Source: Mycoplasmoides fastidiosum (GTDB taxonomy: Bacteria > Bacillota_I > Bacilli_A > Mycoplasmatales > Mycoplasmoidaceae). From it: a DNA stretch of 64,000 nt. Below are positions 52,657 through 63,309 of this stretch, piece by piece (within the stretch, counting starts at the first letter, position 1; every line of letters begins with the position of its first letter). Made by a program: the position numbers and the translations under genes. The notes under the pieces were generated by a model that worked only from the letters and a program-made list of their open reading frames with translations, was not told the origin of the DNA and did not search any database. The stretch spans positions 558,001 through 622,000 of the forward strand of contig NZ_CP101809.1 in NCBI RefSeq assembly GCF_024498275.1. Reading direction: 5' to 3'.

Positions 52657-54237
52657 TTAATTGCTTATTTTAAATGAATCTTTTGTTGTTCCAGAAATTT
52701 TAATTGAAGTAATGAGATTGTCGCCACCAAAATTTTCTTCTAATTCATTTATTTTATAATGCAAACTATATACAATATACATTTGAACAGCTTGATTATT
52801 TAATCCTTGAAAATATATTTCTGTTATTTTTGGAGAATCTATAAATGAAATTTGAACTGGTCAAATATATTCGCTTATATCACTTAAACTATTTTTATTA
52901 TTTGTTAGATAAGTAATTTTTTCAAAGTTTATATTGAAATATTTAGGAACTTTAGATTTTTCAAATGCAGCCTGATTAAAAATTGCTAATGATCCTTGGT
53001 CAATTGAAACTTTTGTATTATTTGTATAAGCTTGATTTATTTTTTCTTTTCAATTTTGAATTTTCGTATTTCACTCACTGTGAGAATTATTAACACTAAT
53101 ATGTAAACCTTTTTCAGGTTGGTTTTTTATTTTATTAACATTAATTTTAGCTAATGAAGATTCAGGAAGAACAAAAAAATCTGAAATTAATTTAGTAGAA
53201 ATATAATTATCAACATTATTAGGTTTTTGTAATAATTGAACACTAAATTTTAAAGAGCCATTTAAGTCATTAGCATCAGTAACTGAATTGAGTTTTCAAA
53301 TAAAATTAGAATTATCATAATTATTTTCTGTTTTATAAGAAGATTCTAATCAATATGATGCAAATCCACTAAAAAAACCTATACTGCTTTTTATATCAGT
53401 AGAAATATCAATTGAAGAATACATCGAATCATTTAAAACACTAAGTTCAGAATTATTTAATTCACCTTCTTTTTCTAACAAATTTTTTCAAAAAGAAGGC
53501 AATTGCTTTTCGTATAAATTTTTATCTGTAGAATTACTATTCTTTTTAATAGACAGATGTTTAAAAATTCAATATGCTTCTGGCAAAATTTCTACACTAA
53601 TTTCTAAATTATTATTTGTAGATGAATATCTAATATCTGTAACTAATTGATTATTTAATAATTTTTGATATTTATATTTACGCTTATATTTAAAATGAAG
53701 CTTAATGATATTTTGAATATTATCGCTTGAAATTTGATTGGATAATTTAGTAACTGTTCCAACAATTTGAAAAGTTAAATTAGGATCAGAATCGTAATTA
53801 GTTTCAAAATATTTTCTAAAAATTGTACTTTGTTTTTCTGCATCTTGTAAAGAGTTAACGAATTCATCAACATTACTAACATATTTTTTGTATCCAGTAA
53901 TCTTAAGAGGTGTTGCTAGTTTATAATTAATTACATCTTCTGAAAGATTTTGAAATTCTTTTTTAGAAAAAGAATTATTGCTTTGAGAATTTGATTCCTG
54001 ATTTGATTGATTAGTGGAAGTAGACGGGTTTTTAGATAACTTAGGTAAGTTATTTTTAGTTTGATTGTTAGGAGCTTGAGAATTATTTGATGTTATTTCT
54101 TGTTGATCTGATGAAAAAGACTCCGAAAAATTATTTTGTAATTCTGTATTATTCAAACCACAAGAGCTTAATACTGAAGAAATTAATATATTACTAGTTA
54201 AAATTCAGGGTATTTTTGAAAATAGTTTTCTTTTCAT
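52657..54237 (-). CDS. Lipoprotein, tandem paralogue A
   Basis: 526-residue surface lipoprotein of unknown function. MKRKLFSKIPWILTSN... then the lipobox VLSSC near residue 24. A Ser/Asn/Gln/Pro-rich linker of about 80 residues follows, then a folded part with LKITGYKKYVSNVDEFVNSL, NYDSDPNLTFQIVG and a repeated pattern of beta-rich segments. The neighbouring gene B (54352-55964) has the same architecture and clear similarity throughout (LQITGYKKHISNVDNFITSL, NYDSDPNLTFQIIG). The low-complexity linker is the most divergent part. Frame intact; it follows gene B after 114 bases on the same strand. Confidence 0.75.
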
Positions 54238-54351
54238 ATTTTTTTAATTTTTTGTTTTCTCGAAGGCTTTTTTGTAAGAATTACAAAATAAATGTAAACT
54301 ACAGAATCTAAATATTATTAATTATTTAAAAAGAGTCAATAATATTAGTTT

Positions 54352-55964
54352 TTAGTTACTGAGATTTAATGTATATGATTCTGGCGTTGATCCAGAAATG
54401 GAAACAGAAGTGATCATACTTGAATTACCTAATACTTCATCTTCTAAAGAATTTATCGTATATTTTAGGCTATAAACAATATACCTTTTGACAGATTCAT
54501 TATTTTTTGCTTCAAAATATATTGAAGATATACTTGGATTTTCAATAAATGAAATTTGAATTGGTCAAATACTTTCAGAAATATCGCTTAAATTTTCGCT
54601 TAAATAAGAAATTTTCTCAAATTTCATAGTGAAATATTCTGGAATTTTAGATTTAACAAATGTTTGATTATTTGGAGTTAAAAATGAGTTTGAATTATCA
54701 ATTAAAACTTTTGATTTTTCAGTGTATGCTTTGTGAATTTGTTCTTTTCAATTTGTAATTTTTGTACTTCATCCATTATGTTTTTCATTTACAACAATAT
54801 GTAAACCTTTTTCTAAATTTTGTTTTATTTCATTAATATTTATATTCAATAATTTCACTTCAAATCAATTAGAAATTAAATTTGTTGGAACATAGCCATC
54901 AGTTTTGCTTATTTGTTGGAACAATTGCACATTAAATTTTAATAATCCAGTCAAATCATTTGTTTCAGTAATTGAATGAAGTTTTCACAAATAATTGTTA
55001 TTGGAATTTTCTGAATTTTTGTATTTGGATTCTAATCAATGTGAAACAAAACCTGCAAATAATCCCAAACTACTTTTATCATCAGTAGAGATATTGATTT
55101 GAGAATATTTTGAAGTTTCAGGAATGCTAAGATTTGTATTATTCAATGTACCATTTTTATCTAATAAATTTTTTCAAAAAGATGGAAATTGTTTTTCGTA
55201 TAATTCTTTATTTCCATTGTCTCGATCAGATTTAACTGATAAATTTTTGAATTGTCAATATACTTCTGGCAAAATTTCTAAATCAAGCTGAAAATTAGTA
55301 TTTGTTTCTGAATTTTTAACTTGAGTAGTTAATTGATTGTTTAATAATTTTTGGTATTGATATTTACGTTGATATTTAAAACGTAATTTAGTAATATTTT
55401 GAATATTATCACTAGATGTTTGATTAGATAATTTGGTTATTGAACCAATAATTTGAAAAGTTAAATTAGGATCAGAATCGTAATTAGTTTCAAAATATTC
55501 CTGCAAAATTTCATTTTGTTTATTACTATCTTGAAGTGAAGTAATAAAATTATCAACATTACTAATATGTTTTTTATATCCGGTGATTTGTAAAGGGGTT
55601 GTTAATTTAGTTTGAAGAACACTTTCAGAAGTAGGTTTTGAGTTTATTGAATTTACTAAATTATTGTTTTTAGAATCTTCTAAAACAGGTAAATTAGTTT
55701 CATTTAGACTGGAATTCAATCCTTGATTTGATGAATCGATAGAACTAGATTGATCTGTTGGTAATTTAGGTAAATTATCTTTAACCTGATCATTAGAAGT
55801 TTGGGAATTATTTGAAGTTGTTTTTTGTTGGTTTGAAGAAGAAGAAATTTCTGAAAAATTATTTTGTGATTCTGTATTATTTAAACTACAAGAACTAATA
55901 ATTAAAGGAGTTAATACACTAGCAGTTAAAAATCCAACCTTTTTTAACGACAATATTTTTTCAT
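54352..55964 (-). CDS. Lipoprotein, tandem paralogue B, start codon out of frame
   Basis: Paralogue of lipoprotein A, about 537 residues if restored. The expected ATG at 55964 is followed by six A (55956-55961) and then stops after six codons. Adding one A joins it to the long frame, giving a signal peptide MKKILSLKKVGFLTASVLT with lipobox IISSC. Otherwise translation would have to start at TTG 55953, which still leaves a usable signal peptide, so weak expression is possible. The rest is intact, with a long Ser/Asn/Gln-rich linker and a beta-rich part. A TGTGTATAAA promoter on the minus strand (-10 at 56059-56064) fits the local consensus. The A6 just after ATG is a potential on/off switch. 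Confidence 0.7.
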
Positions 55965-56492
55965 AATTATTAACTTCTTTTATTTTTATTTATTGTTTAA
56001 CTAAAATTAAGAATCAAAAATCTTAATCCATTTTTTGTTTTTTATTGTGAATAACTAGTTTATACACATAAAACAAGCAATTCCAATTTATCATAATAAG
56101 TCATTAAAATCAGAAAAAATGAAGTTTATAGTTATTAAATATTGGGGATTATGTTTAATTTTTAAAAAGATTAGTTATTCGTTCAAGTTTCAGAAAATTA
56201 AATCTTAAAAATTAATTAATTTCAAATTAGATAGTAATATTATGGCTTTAAATGTGAAAATCACGGCTTAAAAGCCGAATTTTGGGGCTTGATTGACTAA
56301 TCTTTGCTTTATAATATAAAAACAACATAATTTTTGTTTTAGATATTGCAGAATCATTATCATAAGGATCTCAAACATTTTTATTTGAGATCCTGTTTAT
56401 TTTATTTACTTTTGATTTAACAGGACCCAAAACAATAAATTTCTTCATTATTCTTCTTCAATTAGCCAATAATTTTGATTCAATAAAATTTT
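55965..56492. other. Intergenic stretch between divergent genes
   Basis: It holds the lipoprotein B promoter on the minus strand (56059-56064), a small hairpin CGGCTT / AAGCCG near 56263-56276 and the gmk promoter and hairpins listed separately. No coding frame is convincing. Confidence 0.5.
56310..56425 (+). promoter_or_regulatory. gmk promoter and leader with two mutually exclusive hairpins
   Basis: The -10 TATAAT lies at 56310-56315. The leader contains an 11-bp stem AGGATCTCAAA (56365-56375) / TTTGAGATCCT (56384-56394) followed by a T-rich stretch, terminator-like. The 3' arm bases TCCTGTT (56391-56397) can instead pair with AACAGGA (56419-56425). The start codon is about 70 bases on. 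An attenuator is possible; no known riboswitch class is recognised. Confidence 0.4.
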
Positions 56493-57065
56493 ATGAAAAA
56501 AGGTATTTTATTTTTAATCAGTGGACCAAGTGGAGTGGGCAAAAAAACAATTTTGACCGATTTATTTGATGACACTAGTCTGAATTTACACTACAGTATT
56601 TCCATGACCACTCGTCCTAAACGTCCTAATGAAATTCACGGTAAAGATTATTATTTTGTTGATAAAGATTTTTTTTTACAAGAAATTGAAAAACATAATA
56701 TGTTAGAATACGCCGAATTTTTTAATAATTTTTATGGAACACCTAAACCAATTGTTGAAAAAATGTTAGCTGAAGGCAAAAATGTTTTATTAGAAATTGA
56801 AGTAATTGGGGCACAACAAATTATGGAATTAATGCCTGATTGTGTCACAATTTTTATTTTGCCCCCAAGTATTGATGAATTAAAAAACCGATTAATCATG
56901 CGTCAAACTGAAACAATTGATTTAATTGAAAAACGTTTAGAAAAAGCCCGAAAAGAAATAAAATTACAAGATATCTATCAACATAAAATTTATAATTTTG
57001 TTGCAACTGATGCAGCTAATGAGTTAAAAAAGATTATTAAAGCTGAAATTCTTGCGCGAAAATAA
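56493..57065 (+). CDS. gmk: Guanylate kinase
   Basis: Phosphorylates GMP to GDP with ATP in the cytoplasm, 190 residues, the normal length. The P-loop is ISGPSGVGKKTI near residue 9, the GMP-binding block SMTTRPKRPNEIHGKDYYFV near 37 includes the Arg and Tyr contacts, and EYAEFFNNFYGTP follows. The lid contains LIMRQTETIDLIEKRLEKA. It heads a run with the PP2C phosphatase and Ser/Thr kinase genes (3 bases between gmk and the next start), an arrangement common in Firmicutes and Mollicutes. Confidence 0.97.
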   Translation: MKKGILFLISGPSGVGKKTILTDLFDDTSLNLHYSISMTTRPKRPNEIHGKDYYFVDKDFFLQEIEKHNMLEYAEFFNNFYGTPKPIVEKMLAEGKNVLLEIEVIGAQQIMELMPDCVTIFILPPSIDELKNRLIMRQTETIDLIEKRLEKARKEIKLQDIYQHKIYNFVATDAANELKKIIKAEILARK

Positions 57066-57068
57066 CTT

Positions 57069-57896
57069 ATGAAATTATGAAATCTTTTTAAAAAAAATCC
57101 CATCAATTCATTAACGGAAACCAAAAATGAACCTAAATTAAATGCTCATTCCCAAATGACAGTAGCAACTGATATTGGCATTGATCGTTTAGAAAATGAA
57201 GACTATACTGTTGCAGGCACCAATCATTATGGTGATCAAATTTTTTTAGTTTGTGATGGGTTAGGTGGTTATGAAGGTGGTAAAGAAGCGGCAACAATTT
57301 TAGGAACCACAATTGTTGCTCAAAGTTTTAAAACCAATTTTCGAAAATTAACTGAAACCGAAATTCGTGATTGGTTTGTCAATGCAGTTAATGAAGCTAA
57401 ATTTAAAATTAACAGTTTTATTGCAATCAATCCAGAAGCTCATAAAATGGCTTCAACTTTAGTCTTAGGTGTGTTAACAAAAGAAAAATTATATTGTTTT
57501 AATATCGGTGATTCCCGCATTTTTGGAATTCAAAACCAAAAAGTTGTTCAGATTAGTAAGGATCATAATTTTTATAATTACTTACTTGACAGTGGTTTAA
57601 GCAATGAAGAAGTTGCGGCTTATGGTTCACAAGTTTATGCAATTGTTAACTATGTTGGACAATTTGATGAAGTAGAAGTTAAGTATGATTTATTTGTATA
57701 TGACCGATCTGAGTTTGATTGGGTATTTTGTACAAGTGATGGCATTCACAATTTTATTGAACTAACTGATTTTGCATCTGAAATTACTTCTGGTCAAAAA
57801 ATTGAAGTTATTGCTAATAACATCATTAAAAAAGCATTAGCAGGAATGAGTAATGATAATTTATCAATTGCATTAGTTAATGTTAAATCTAATTAA
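57069..57896 (+). CDS. prpC: PP2C-type protein phosphatase
   Basis: Metal-dependent Ser/Thr phosphatase, 275 residues, expected to reverse the kinase encoded next. After a 29-residue extension come TDIGIDRLENEDYTV (first metal Asp region), LVCDGLGGYEGGKEAA (DG-x-GG, metal ligands), STLVLGVL, FNIGDSRIFGI, WVFCTSDGIHNFI and NDNLSIALV. The core motifs are all present. ATG 57069 reads MKLWNLFKKNP, a basic amphipathic start. The gene lies 3 bases from gmk and 2 bases from the kinase, so all three are probably one operon. Confidence 0.92.
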
Positions 57897-57898
57897 TT

Positions 57899-59044
57899 AT
57901 GAAAAAAGAATTTAAACCTGGCGAAATTATTGATGAGAAATATGAACTAACAGAAATTATTGGTGAAGGGGGAATGAATTCAGTAATTTGAAAAGCCAAG
58001 CAGTTAACAATAACTAATCCTTATGAAGTTGAATTTAAAAATTACTGTGCCATTAAAATGATTGATCCAGATCCCAAAAATCAACTAGAGCAATTTACTA
58101 ATATTAATAAAGAAATTAATGCCACTCAACGAGCCAATTTTCGATCTGATGCGTTTTGTGAATTTTATGATCATTTCTGAATTAATTCTAAGCGCAATCC
58201 TAATAAAGCATATTTTGCAATCGTGATGGAATTAGTTGATGGAATGGTTTTAACTAACTACATCAAGCTTAAAGGTATGATTCCGGTTGTTGAAGCCATG
58301 GAAATTTATGAAAAAATTTTATTAGGCATTAAATCTTTACACCAAAGTAATAGTGAAGGCACTGAAGTGATTTTACACCGGGACTTAAAACTTGATAATG
58401 TGATGTTAACTTCTGATTTTTCACGAATCAAAATTATTGATTTAGGAATTGCAACTGTTTTGGATAACACTGGTTTACGTTCTTTAAAAATTGAAGAAAA
58501 AAGTATTTATGGATCAACAGGTTATGTTCCACCTGAGGTTAAAAAGCTTAGTTCGAGAATGAATAGTACTGAAAAAGCCAAAATTATTAATGAATTTTGG
58601 GATATTTTTGCTGCTGGAGTAATTCTTTATAATTTGATTGCTGCTGAATTTCCTTATAACTTAAGTAGTAGTGGCAAATATGATGTTTATTTAAAGCCTA
58701 AATTTTTTGATTTTCCACCACTGTCAAATTTTGTGCCTAATATTTCAGGAATTATTGAAAATATTGTTTATAAATCATTGGTTTCACGAGATGAAGAAAT
58801 ACATCATCGGTATCAGAATGTTGATCAAATTTTAGCTGATGTTCGTGAATGAAAACAAAATCCAACCAAACAAGTAGCCTTAATTAAGCCAGCTGAAAAC
58901 CGTAATTTAGAAAAAGTAGAAAACTTCTTATTAAAACGAGCTAGTTATGAAGTTAGTTCTTTAGTTTGAAATCGTAGTGTTTTTAGCTATTTTTTAGTTG
59001 TTTTGATTTTAGTGATTACCAGTTTACTAATTGTTTTTGCCTAA
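57899..59044 (+). CDS. prkC: Membrane-anchored Ser/Thr protein kinase (PrkC-like)
   Basis: 381 residues. The kinase domain has GEGGMNSVIWKA (Gly-loop), CAIKMIDP (ATP-binding Lys), HRDLKLDNVML (catalytic loop) and IIDLGIATVL (DLG in place of DFG). GSTGYVPPEV is the activation-loop end. A single transmembrane segment (YFLVVLILVITSLLIVFA) closes the protein, so the kinase domain faces the cytoplasm and there are no extracellular PASTA repeats, as expected for an organism without a cell wall. Pairs with the PP2C phosphatase upstream. Frame intact. Confidence 0.92.
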
Positions 59045-59167
59045 TTTTTCCTTCTTTTTTTGTTTTTAATCGGTTATTACTATAACCCCCATCTTTCCAA
59101 ATCCTATAGAGTTAACATCTTAAAATATTTGAACTTCTTATATTAAAAAACCAAATATTAGGGCTTA

Positions 59168-59205
59168 TATGCTAAAATTATGGGGAATAATGGAAGAAAG
59201 TGGGA
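59168..59205 (+). promoter_or_regulatory. mraZ promoter and MraZ-box operator
   Basis: The extended -10 TATGCTAAAAT (59168-59178) is followed by three TGG-type boxes, TGGGG (59181-59185), TGGAA (59191-59195) and TGGGA (59201-59205), exactly 10 bases apart. This matches the spaced TGGNN repeats bound by MraZ, so autoregulation of the division cluster is likely. The boxes overlap the start site and extend to 4 bases before the ATG; the last may also serve as ribosome site. Confidence 0.75.
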
Positions 59206-59208
59206 GAT

Positions 59209-59646
59209 ATGGATTTTCTAGGCACCTTCAATTTCAATCTAGATGATAAAAAACGCCTGATTTTACCAGCGAAATGACGTTCTGCCCTTTCTAATGATGT
59301 TGTTCTTTCTAAAGGGTATGATGGTGCGCTAGAATTACGTTCAGCAAGTAAATTTAAAGAATATTACGATCAAGAATTAAAAGTTTTGGATACCAAAAAC
59401 CGTAATGCTCGCATTATTTTGCGACAACGTTTAGGATATGCGGCTAATTTAGTGGTTGATCGATCGTTTCGAATTTTATTGCCCACTAATTTGATTAAAA
59501 TTGCGGGAATTGAACATGAAGTTTGTTTGGTAGGTGTTGGTGATTTAATTGAAATTTGAGATGTTAAAAAATATGCAGAATTTCAAGCTGAAACCGATAA
59601 TAAACTAGAAGATGCAAGTGCAGAATTGGAATCATGAACGAACTAA
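59209..59646 (+). CDS. mraZ: Transcriptional regulator MraZ
   Basis: 145 residues, DNA-binding ring protein that controls the division/cell-wall cluster. MDFLGTFNFNLDDKKRLILPAKWRSAL is the first SpoVT/AbrB-like half with the DxKxRxxxPxxxR motif, and NLVVDRSFRILLPTNLIKIAGI the second half. It heads mraZ-rsmH-ftsA-like-ftsZ and overlaps rsmH by 13 bases. Confidence 0.95.
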
Positions 59647-60569
59647 TTCATTTACCAGTTCTTAAAAACGAAGTAATTCAAGCTTGAAAAAATCAAGGTA
59701 ATGGAATTTTTGTGGATTGTACTTTTGGCCGAGGTGGACATAGCAAAGCATTATTAGCAGAATTAAGTCCTAATAGTCGTTTAATTGGTTTGGACATTGA
59801 TCCAGCCGCTGTTGTTGTAGGAAATCAGCTTCAAACTGCTGATCCTCGTTTTATGATTGTTCAAAATAATTTTCGCAATTTACAAGTAACCTTATCGAAA
59901 TTACAAATTCAAAAAGTTGATGGGATTTTATTCGATTTTGGAGTTTCTTCACCACAATTAGATGATCCTAATCGTGGTTTTAGTTATCATCATGATGGTC
60001 CGTTAGATATGAGAATGGATTTAAACCAATCAGAAACAGCAGCTAGTTTGTTAGCCAAAATAAAAGTTGGAGAATTAGCTCGTATTTTTGAAATTTATGG
60101 TGAATGTGATGAAAGTTTGAAAGTTGCACGAGCAATTCTCAAACACCAGCAACAACAACCCATTACTCGTACATTAGAATTAGTTGAAATAATTAAAACA
60201 ACAGTTGCTAAAAAAAATTTGTATGCAAAAAAACATCCTTGTCGAACTTATTTTCAAGCATTACGAATTTATTTGAATCAAGAACTTGATAGTATTAAAT
60301 TAGTTCTAGAACAATTAAATGATGTTCTTAATAAAAATGGTATTGTTGTTTTTTTAACATTTCACTCATTAGAAGAAAAAATTATTAAAAAGTGAATTAA
60401 ATCACAAACCGGATATTTAGATTTACCTAATTTACCAATTCAAATTCCTAAAGCTTTTCACTTAATTACCAAAAAATCAATTCGGCCTTCTGCAGCTGAA
60501 ATTGCAACAAATAACCGCGCCCGTAGTACTAAGATGTGAGTCATTCAAAAAAACGATCATGAAACCTAA
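59634..60569 (+). CDS. rsmH: 16S rRNA (cytosine-1402-N4)-methyltransferase
   Basis: 311 residues, AdoMet-dependent, N4-methylates C1402 in the ribosomal P site. FVDCTFGRGGHSKALL (AdoMet loop), LIGLDIDPAAV, ILFDFGVSSPQLDDPNRGFSY and LDMRMD are diagnostic, then TYFQALRIYLNQEL and LTFHSLEEKIIKKW, ending SAAEIATNNRARSTKMWVI. The start at 59634 overlaps mraZ and the stop overlaps the next start by 11 bases, so the four genes are translationally linked. Confidence 0.96.
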
Positions 60570-61683
60570 TCTTTTAATTAATTTAACTAACAACACAAGT
60601 AACATGACTGCATACTTTTTAGATCCTGAAACAAACAAATTTCAGATTTTAGACTTTGTAAGTTTTGCAACTGATAAATTAATTAGTAATTCTACAATTC
60701 TGGATATTGACCAATTAGCAACAATCATTCAACAAAATTATCAACTTTTGTGTCAAAACGTTTTAGTTGATAAATTTCATGAAATTAATTTGGTTTTACC
60801 ATTTCAAATTCCCATCTTAAATAAACAAATTTTTGTTAATAATAAATTTGAACGATACGAAAAAAAGATTGATGAAATTCAATTTTTTGAAATTAAATTT
60901 TATAAATTCTACATTGGTGCTGAAAAAGTCCATTATTCTTATTTCATTAATAAAAGTTTGTTTGAAAAATACAAAAATTTATTCATGAAATTAAGATTAA
61001 AAATTTCTGAAATTTACACCCCGGCTTTATTAATTCCCCAATTTTTTGCTGAAAATTCAAAATTTAACGCTGTGATTGAATTAGAAGATCGAAAAATTAC
61101 CTATAATTTTTATTACGGAAGAAATATTTTTAATACTAAAAGTATTTCTTATGGGGTTGATTATATTTTTGAGCATTTAGCAAAAAAACTTAAAGATTCT
61201 TATGATTTAGATCAGTCATTCCAGATTGATAAAATGATTGAATTATTAAAAATCGATCCAGTTCTTGATCCTAAAAATAATTTATCGCTTTTATTATTAT
61301 TTAATGATCGGCCACTTTCAGTTTTAGAATTTTTCATTGCAACCTTAAAAAAAGCTATTAACGAAGTTTTAATAGGAATTTTATACAAAACTTTAAACAA
61401 GCTTAAGAATGAATTAAAAATTCCTCAATTAGAAACAATTTGTTTATATAAAAATGATTTCATTTACAAATTATTCCAAGAAAATTTTTCTAAATTAGGC
61501 AGTAAATGAATTAGTCCTGATCAATTATTAGCCGCAAGTAATTATCAATTATTAGATATCGACGATCCCATTGTTCACAGTTTTTTCTTAATGCAAAATC
61601 AAAAGCTTAAGAAAGCTGAAATTCGCCAAACTAAAAATCTAACTAAAACCCAATCCCAAACCAGTTCTACTAATATTTTGTAA
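60559..61683 (+). CDS. Divergent FtsA-like division protein
   Basis: 374 residues, between rsmH and ftsZ where MG223-type or ftsA genes sit. Weak traces of the actin/FtsA fold are visible: an N-terminal strand LLINLTNNTSNMTAYF, KFHEINLVLPFQIP, LRLKISEIYTPALLIPQF and VIELEDRKITYNFYYGRNIFNTKSISYG, which lines up with the phosphate-2 loop and the following GG-x-x-T-x-DIA region of FtsA although the glycines are lost. ATP binding is therefore doubtful. FtsA tethers FtsZ to the membrane. The C-terminal tail is basic but not clearly an amphipathic anchor. The call rests mainly on context. Confidence 0.5.
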
Positions 61684-61712
61684 TTCAGAAAAAATAAGAA
61701 AGGTACCTATCC

Positions 61713-63122
61713 ATGCATCAAAGTTTAGTCACATTTAATTTTGCAAAAATTACTAATTCCCATTCGTCCTTCAACCAAAAACTACCTACTTTTTTATGAA
61801 AAGCAAAGAAAGGACTAGTTCAATTTACCAATTTTGGTTTAACTAAAATTGAAGCCACATTTAGAACTGAACGATATCGTAATTCAGAAATTCGTAAACT
61901 AAAAAATTATACATATTCTCGGGCTAAAATTAAAGTGATCGGAATTGGCGGAGCAGGAAATAATGTTTTGGATTTGTTTATTAGCAAAAAAATTAATTAC
62001 AACAAAAATGTTGATTATTTAGCAATAAATACCGATGAACAAGCATTACGCAAACTAAGTAATAAATGTCGTACGTTTCAATTAGGCAATACAGGTTTAG
62101 GAAGTGGAAGCGATTTAAAAGTAGCTCAAAATTTTGCTGAAAAACAATCTAAACAAATTATTAATGAATTAAAAGGTTTTAACTTAATTATTTTAGTAGC
62201 AGGAATTGGGAAAGGAACCGGTAGTGGAGCAACCCCAATTATTGCCAAATATGCAAAAGAGTTAAACATTCCGGTTGTTAGTTTAGTGTTTTATCCCCAA
62301 ACTCAATTTTTATCTGAAAATAAAATTAATGAATTTAAAGATGCATTATCGCGAATTAAATATAATTCATCTTCTGTGGCGGTTTATAACAATAATCATT
62401 TTTATGTTGATAATTTGGATCAAAAAACAAGTTTTGATCTAGCAAATCAATCATTAATTGACGGTTTAGAATCGATTGTAAATTTATCTGGTCGTTTATA
62501 CGAAGAAATTGATAGTAATGATTTCATTAAAGTAATGAAAGAGGGTAAACGTTTCTGTTTCTATTCAATGGAAGTAAATTCTAATAACATTGATCAACTA
62601 AATCATAAATTAGAGGAGTCATTAAAAATTTATCAAATTGAAAAATCCAAAATTAACCGGTTTTTAATTTTCTTTGATTTTGGTTTAAAACGAGTTACTA
62701 ACAAATTTTGCGCTGACATTTCTGGAGCAATTAATCAGTTTTTAAAATCCCAAAAAAATATCAATCAAAATGATTTTAGTTTTGGTTTTTATGATAATAA
62801 AATTAGTGACAAAATTCGGATTAATATTATGATGTGTGAACCGATTGAAATTAATTTCATGGAACCTGATTCTAAAACAAAAACGCAAAAAATTGATTAC
62901 AACTGAAATCAACAAAATGTGCAAACTGCACGAAATGTTAGTCGTAATTCTAGCGTTGTTCCAGTGCGATCAGTCCCAGCTTCCCAAGTTCGAAGAGAAA
63001 TTAATTTGAAAAACGATAATTCTAAAAATAATACTGATTTTGTTTTTGAGTCAATTACTAAAATGTTTCACCAATCTCACACCAAATCAGTCCAATCCCA
63101 ACAAAATAAATACAAAGCTTAA
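61713..63122 (+). CDS. ftsZ: Cell-division GTPase FtsZ, divergent
   Basis: 469 residues; tubulin-like GTPase forming the division ring. An N-terminal extension of about 70 residues is unusual. The core begins KVIGIGGAGNNVLDLF, with YLAINTDEQALRKL and the tubulin signature in GIGKGTGSGATPIIAKYAK. The T7 synergy loop, normally N-x-DFAD, reads DSNDFIKVM, so the second catalytic Asp appears replaced by Lys. A long C-terminal region with RNVSRNSSVVPVRSVP follows. Polymerisation may persist while GTP turnover is altered. Intact frame, followed by a terminator. The start ATG 61713 is preceded by AGAAAGG. Confidence 0.92.
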
Positions 63123-63153
63123 TTTTTCTAAATCATTTATTTTTTAAAATAAA

Positions 63154-63186
63154 AACTAGACTACTAATGGTCTAGTTTTTTGTTTT
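63154..63186 (+). terminator. Intrinsic terminator after ftsZ
   Basis: AACTAGAC and GTCTAGTT form a stem with an 8-base loop followed by TTTTGTTTTTT. It closes the mraZ-ftsZ cluster. Confidence 0.85.
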
Positions 63187-63309
63187 TTAGTTATTTGAAA
63201 AAGTTTGGAGTTTAATCTAAAATTTTTTTGAGTAATTTTTGATTCATCAAAAAAAGATTTATAATTAGATTTTGAAAATTTAAGCTTTTTTAATTAGCAC
63301 ATTATTATC

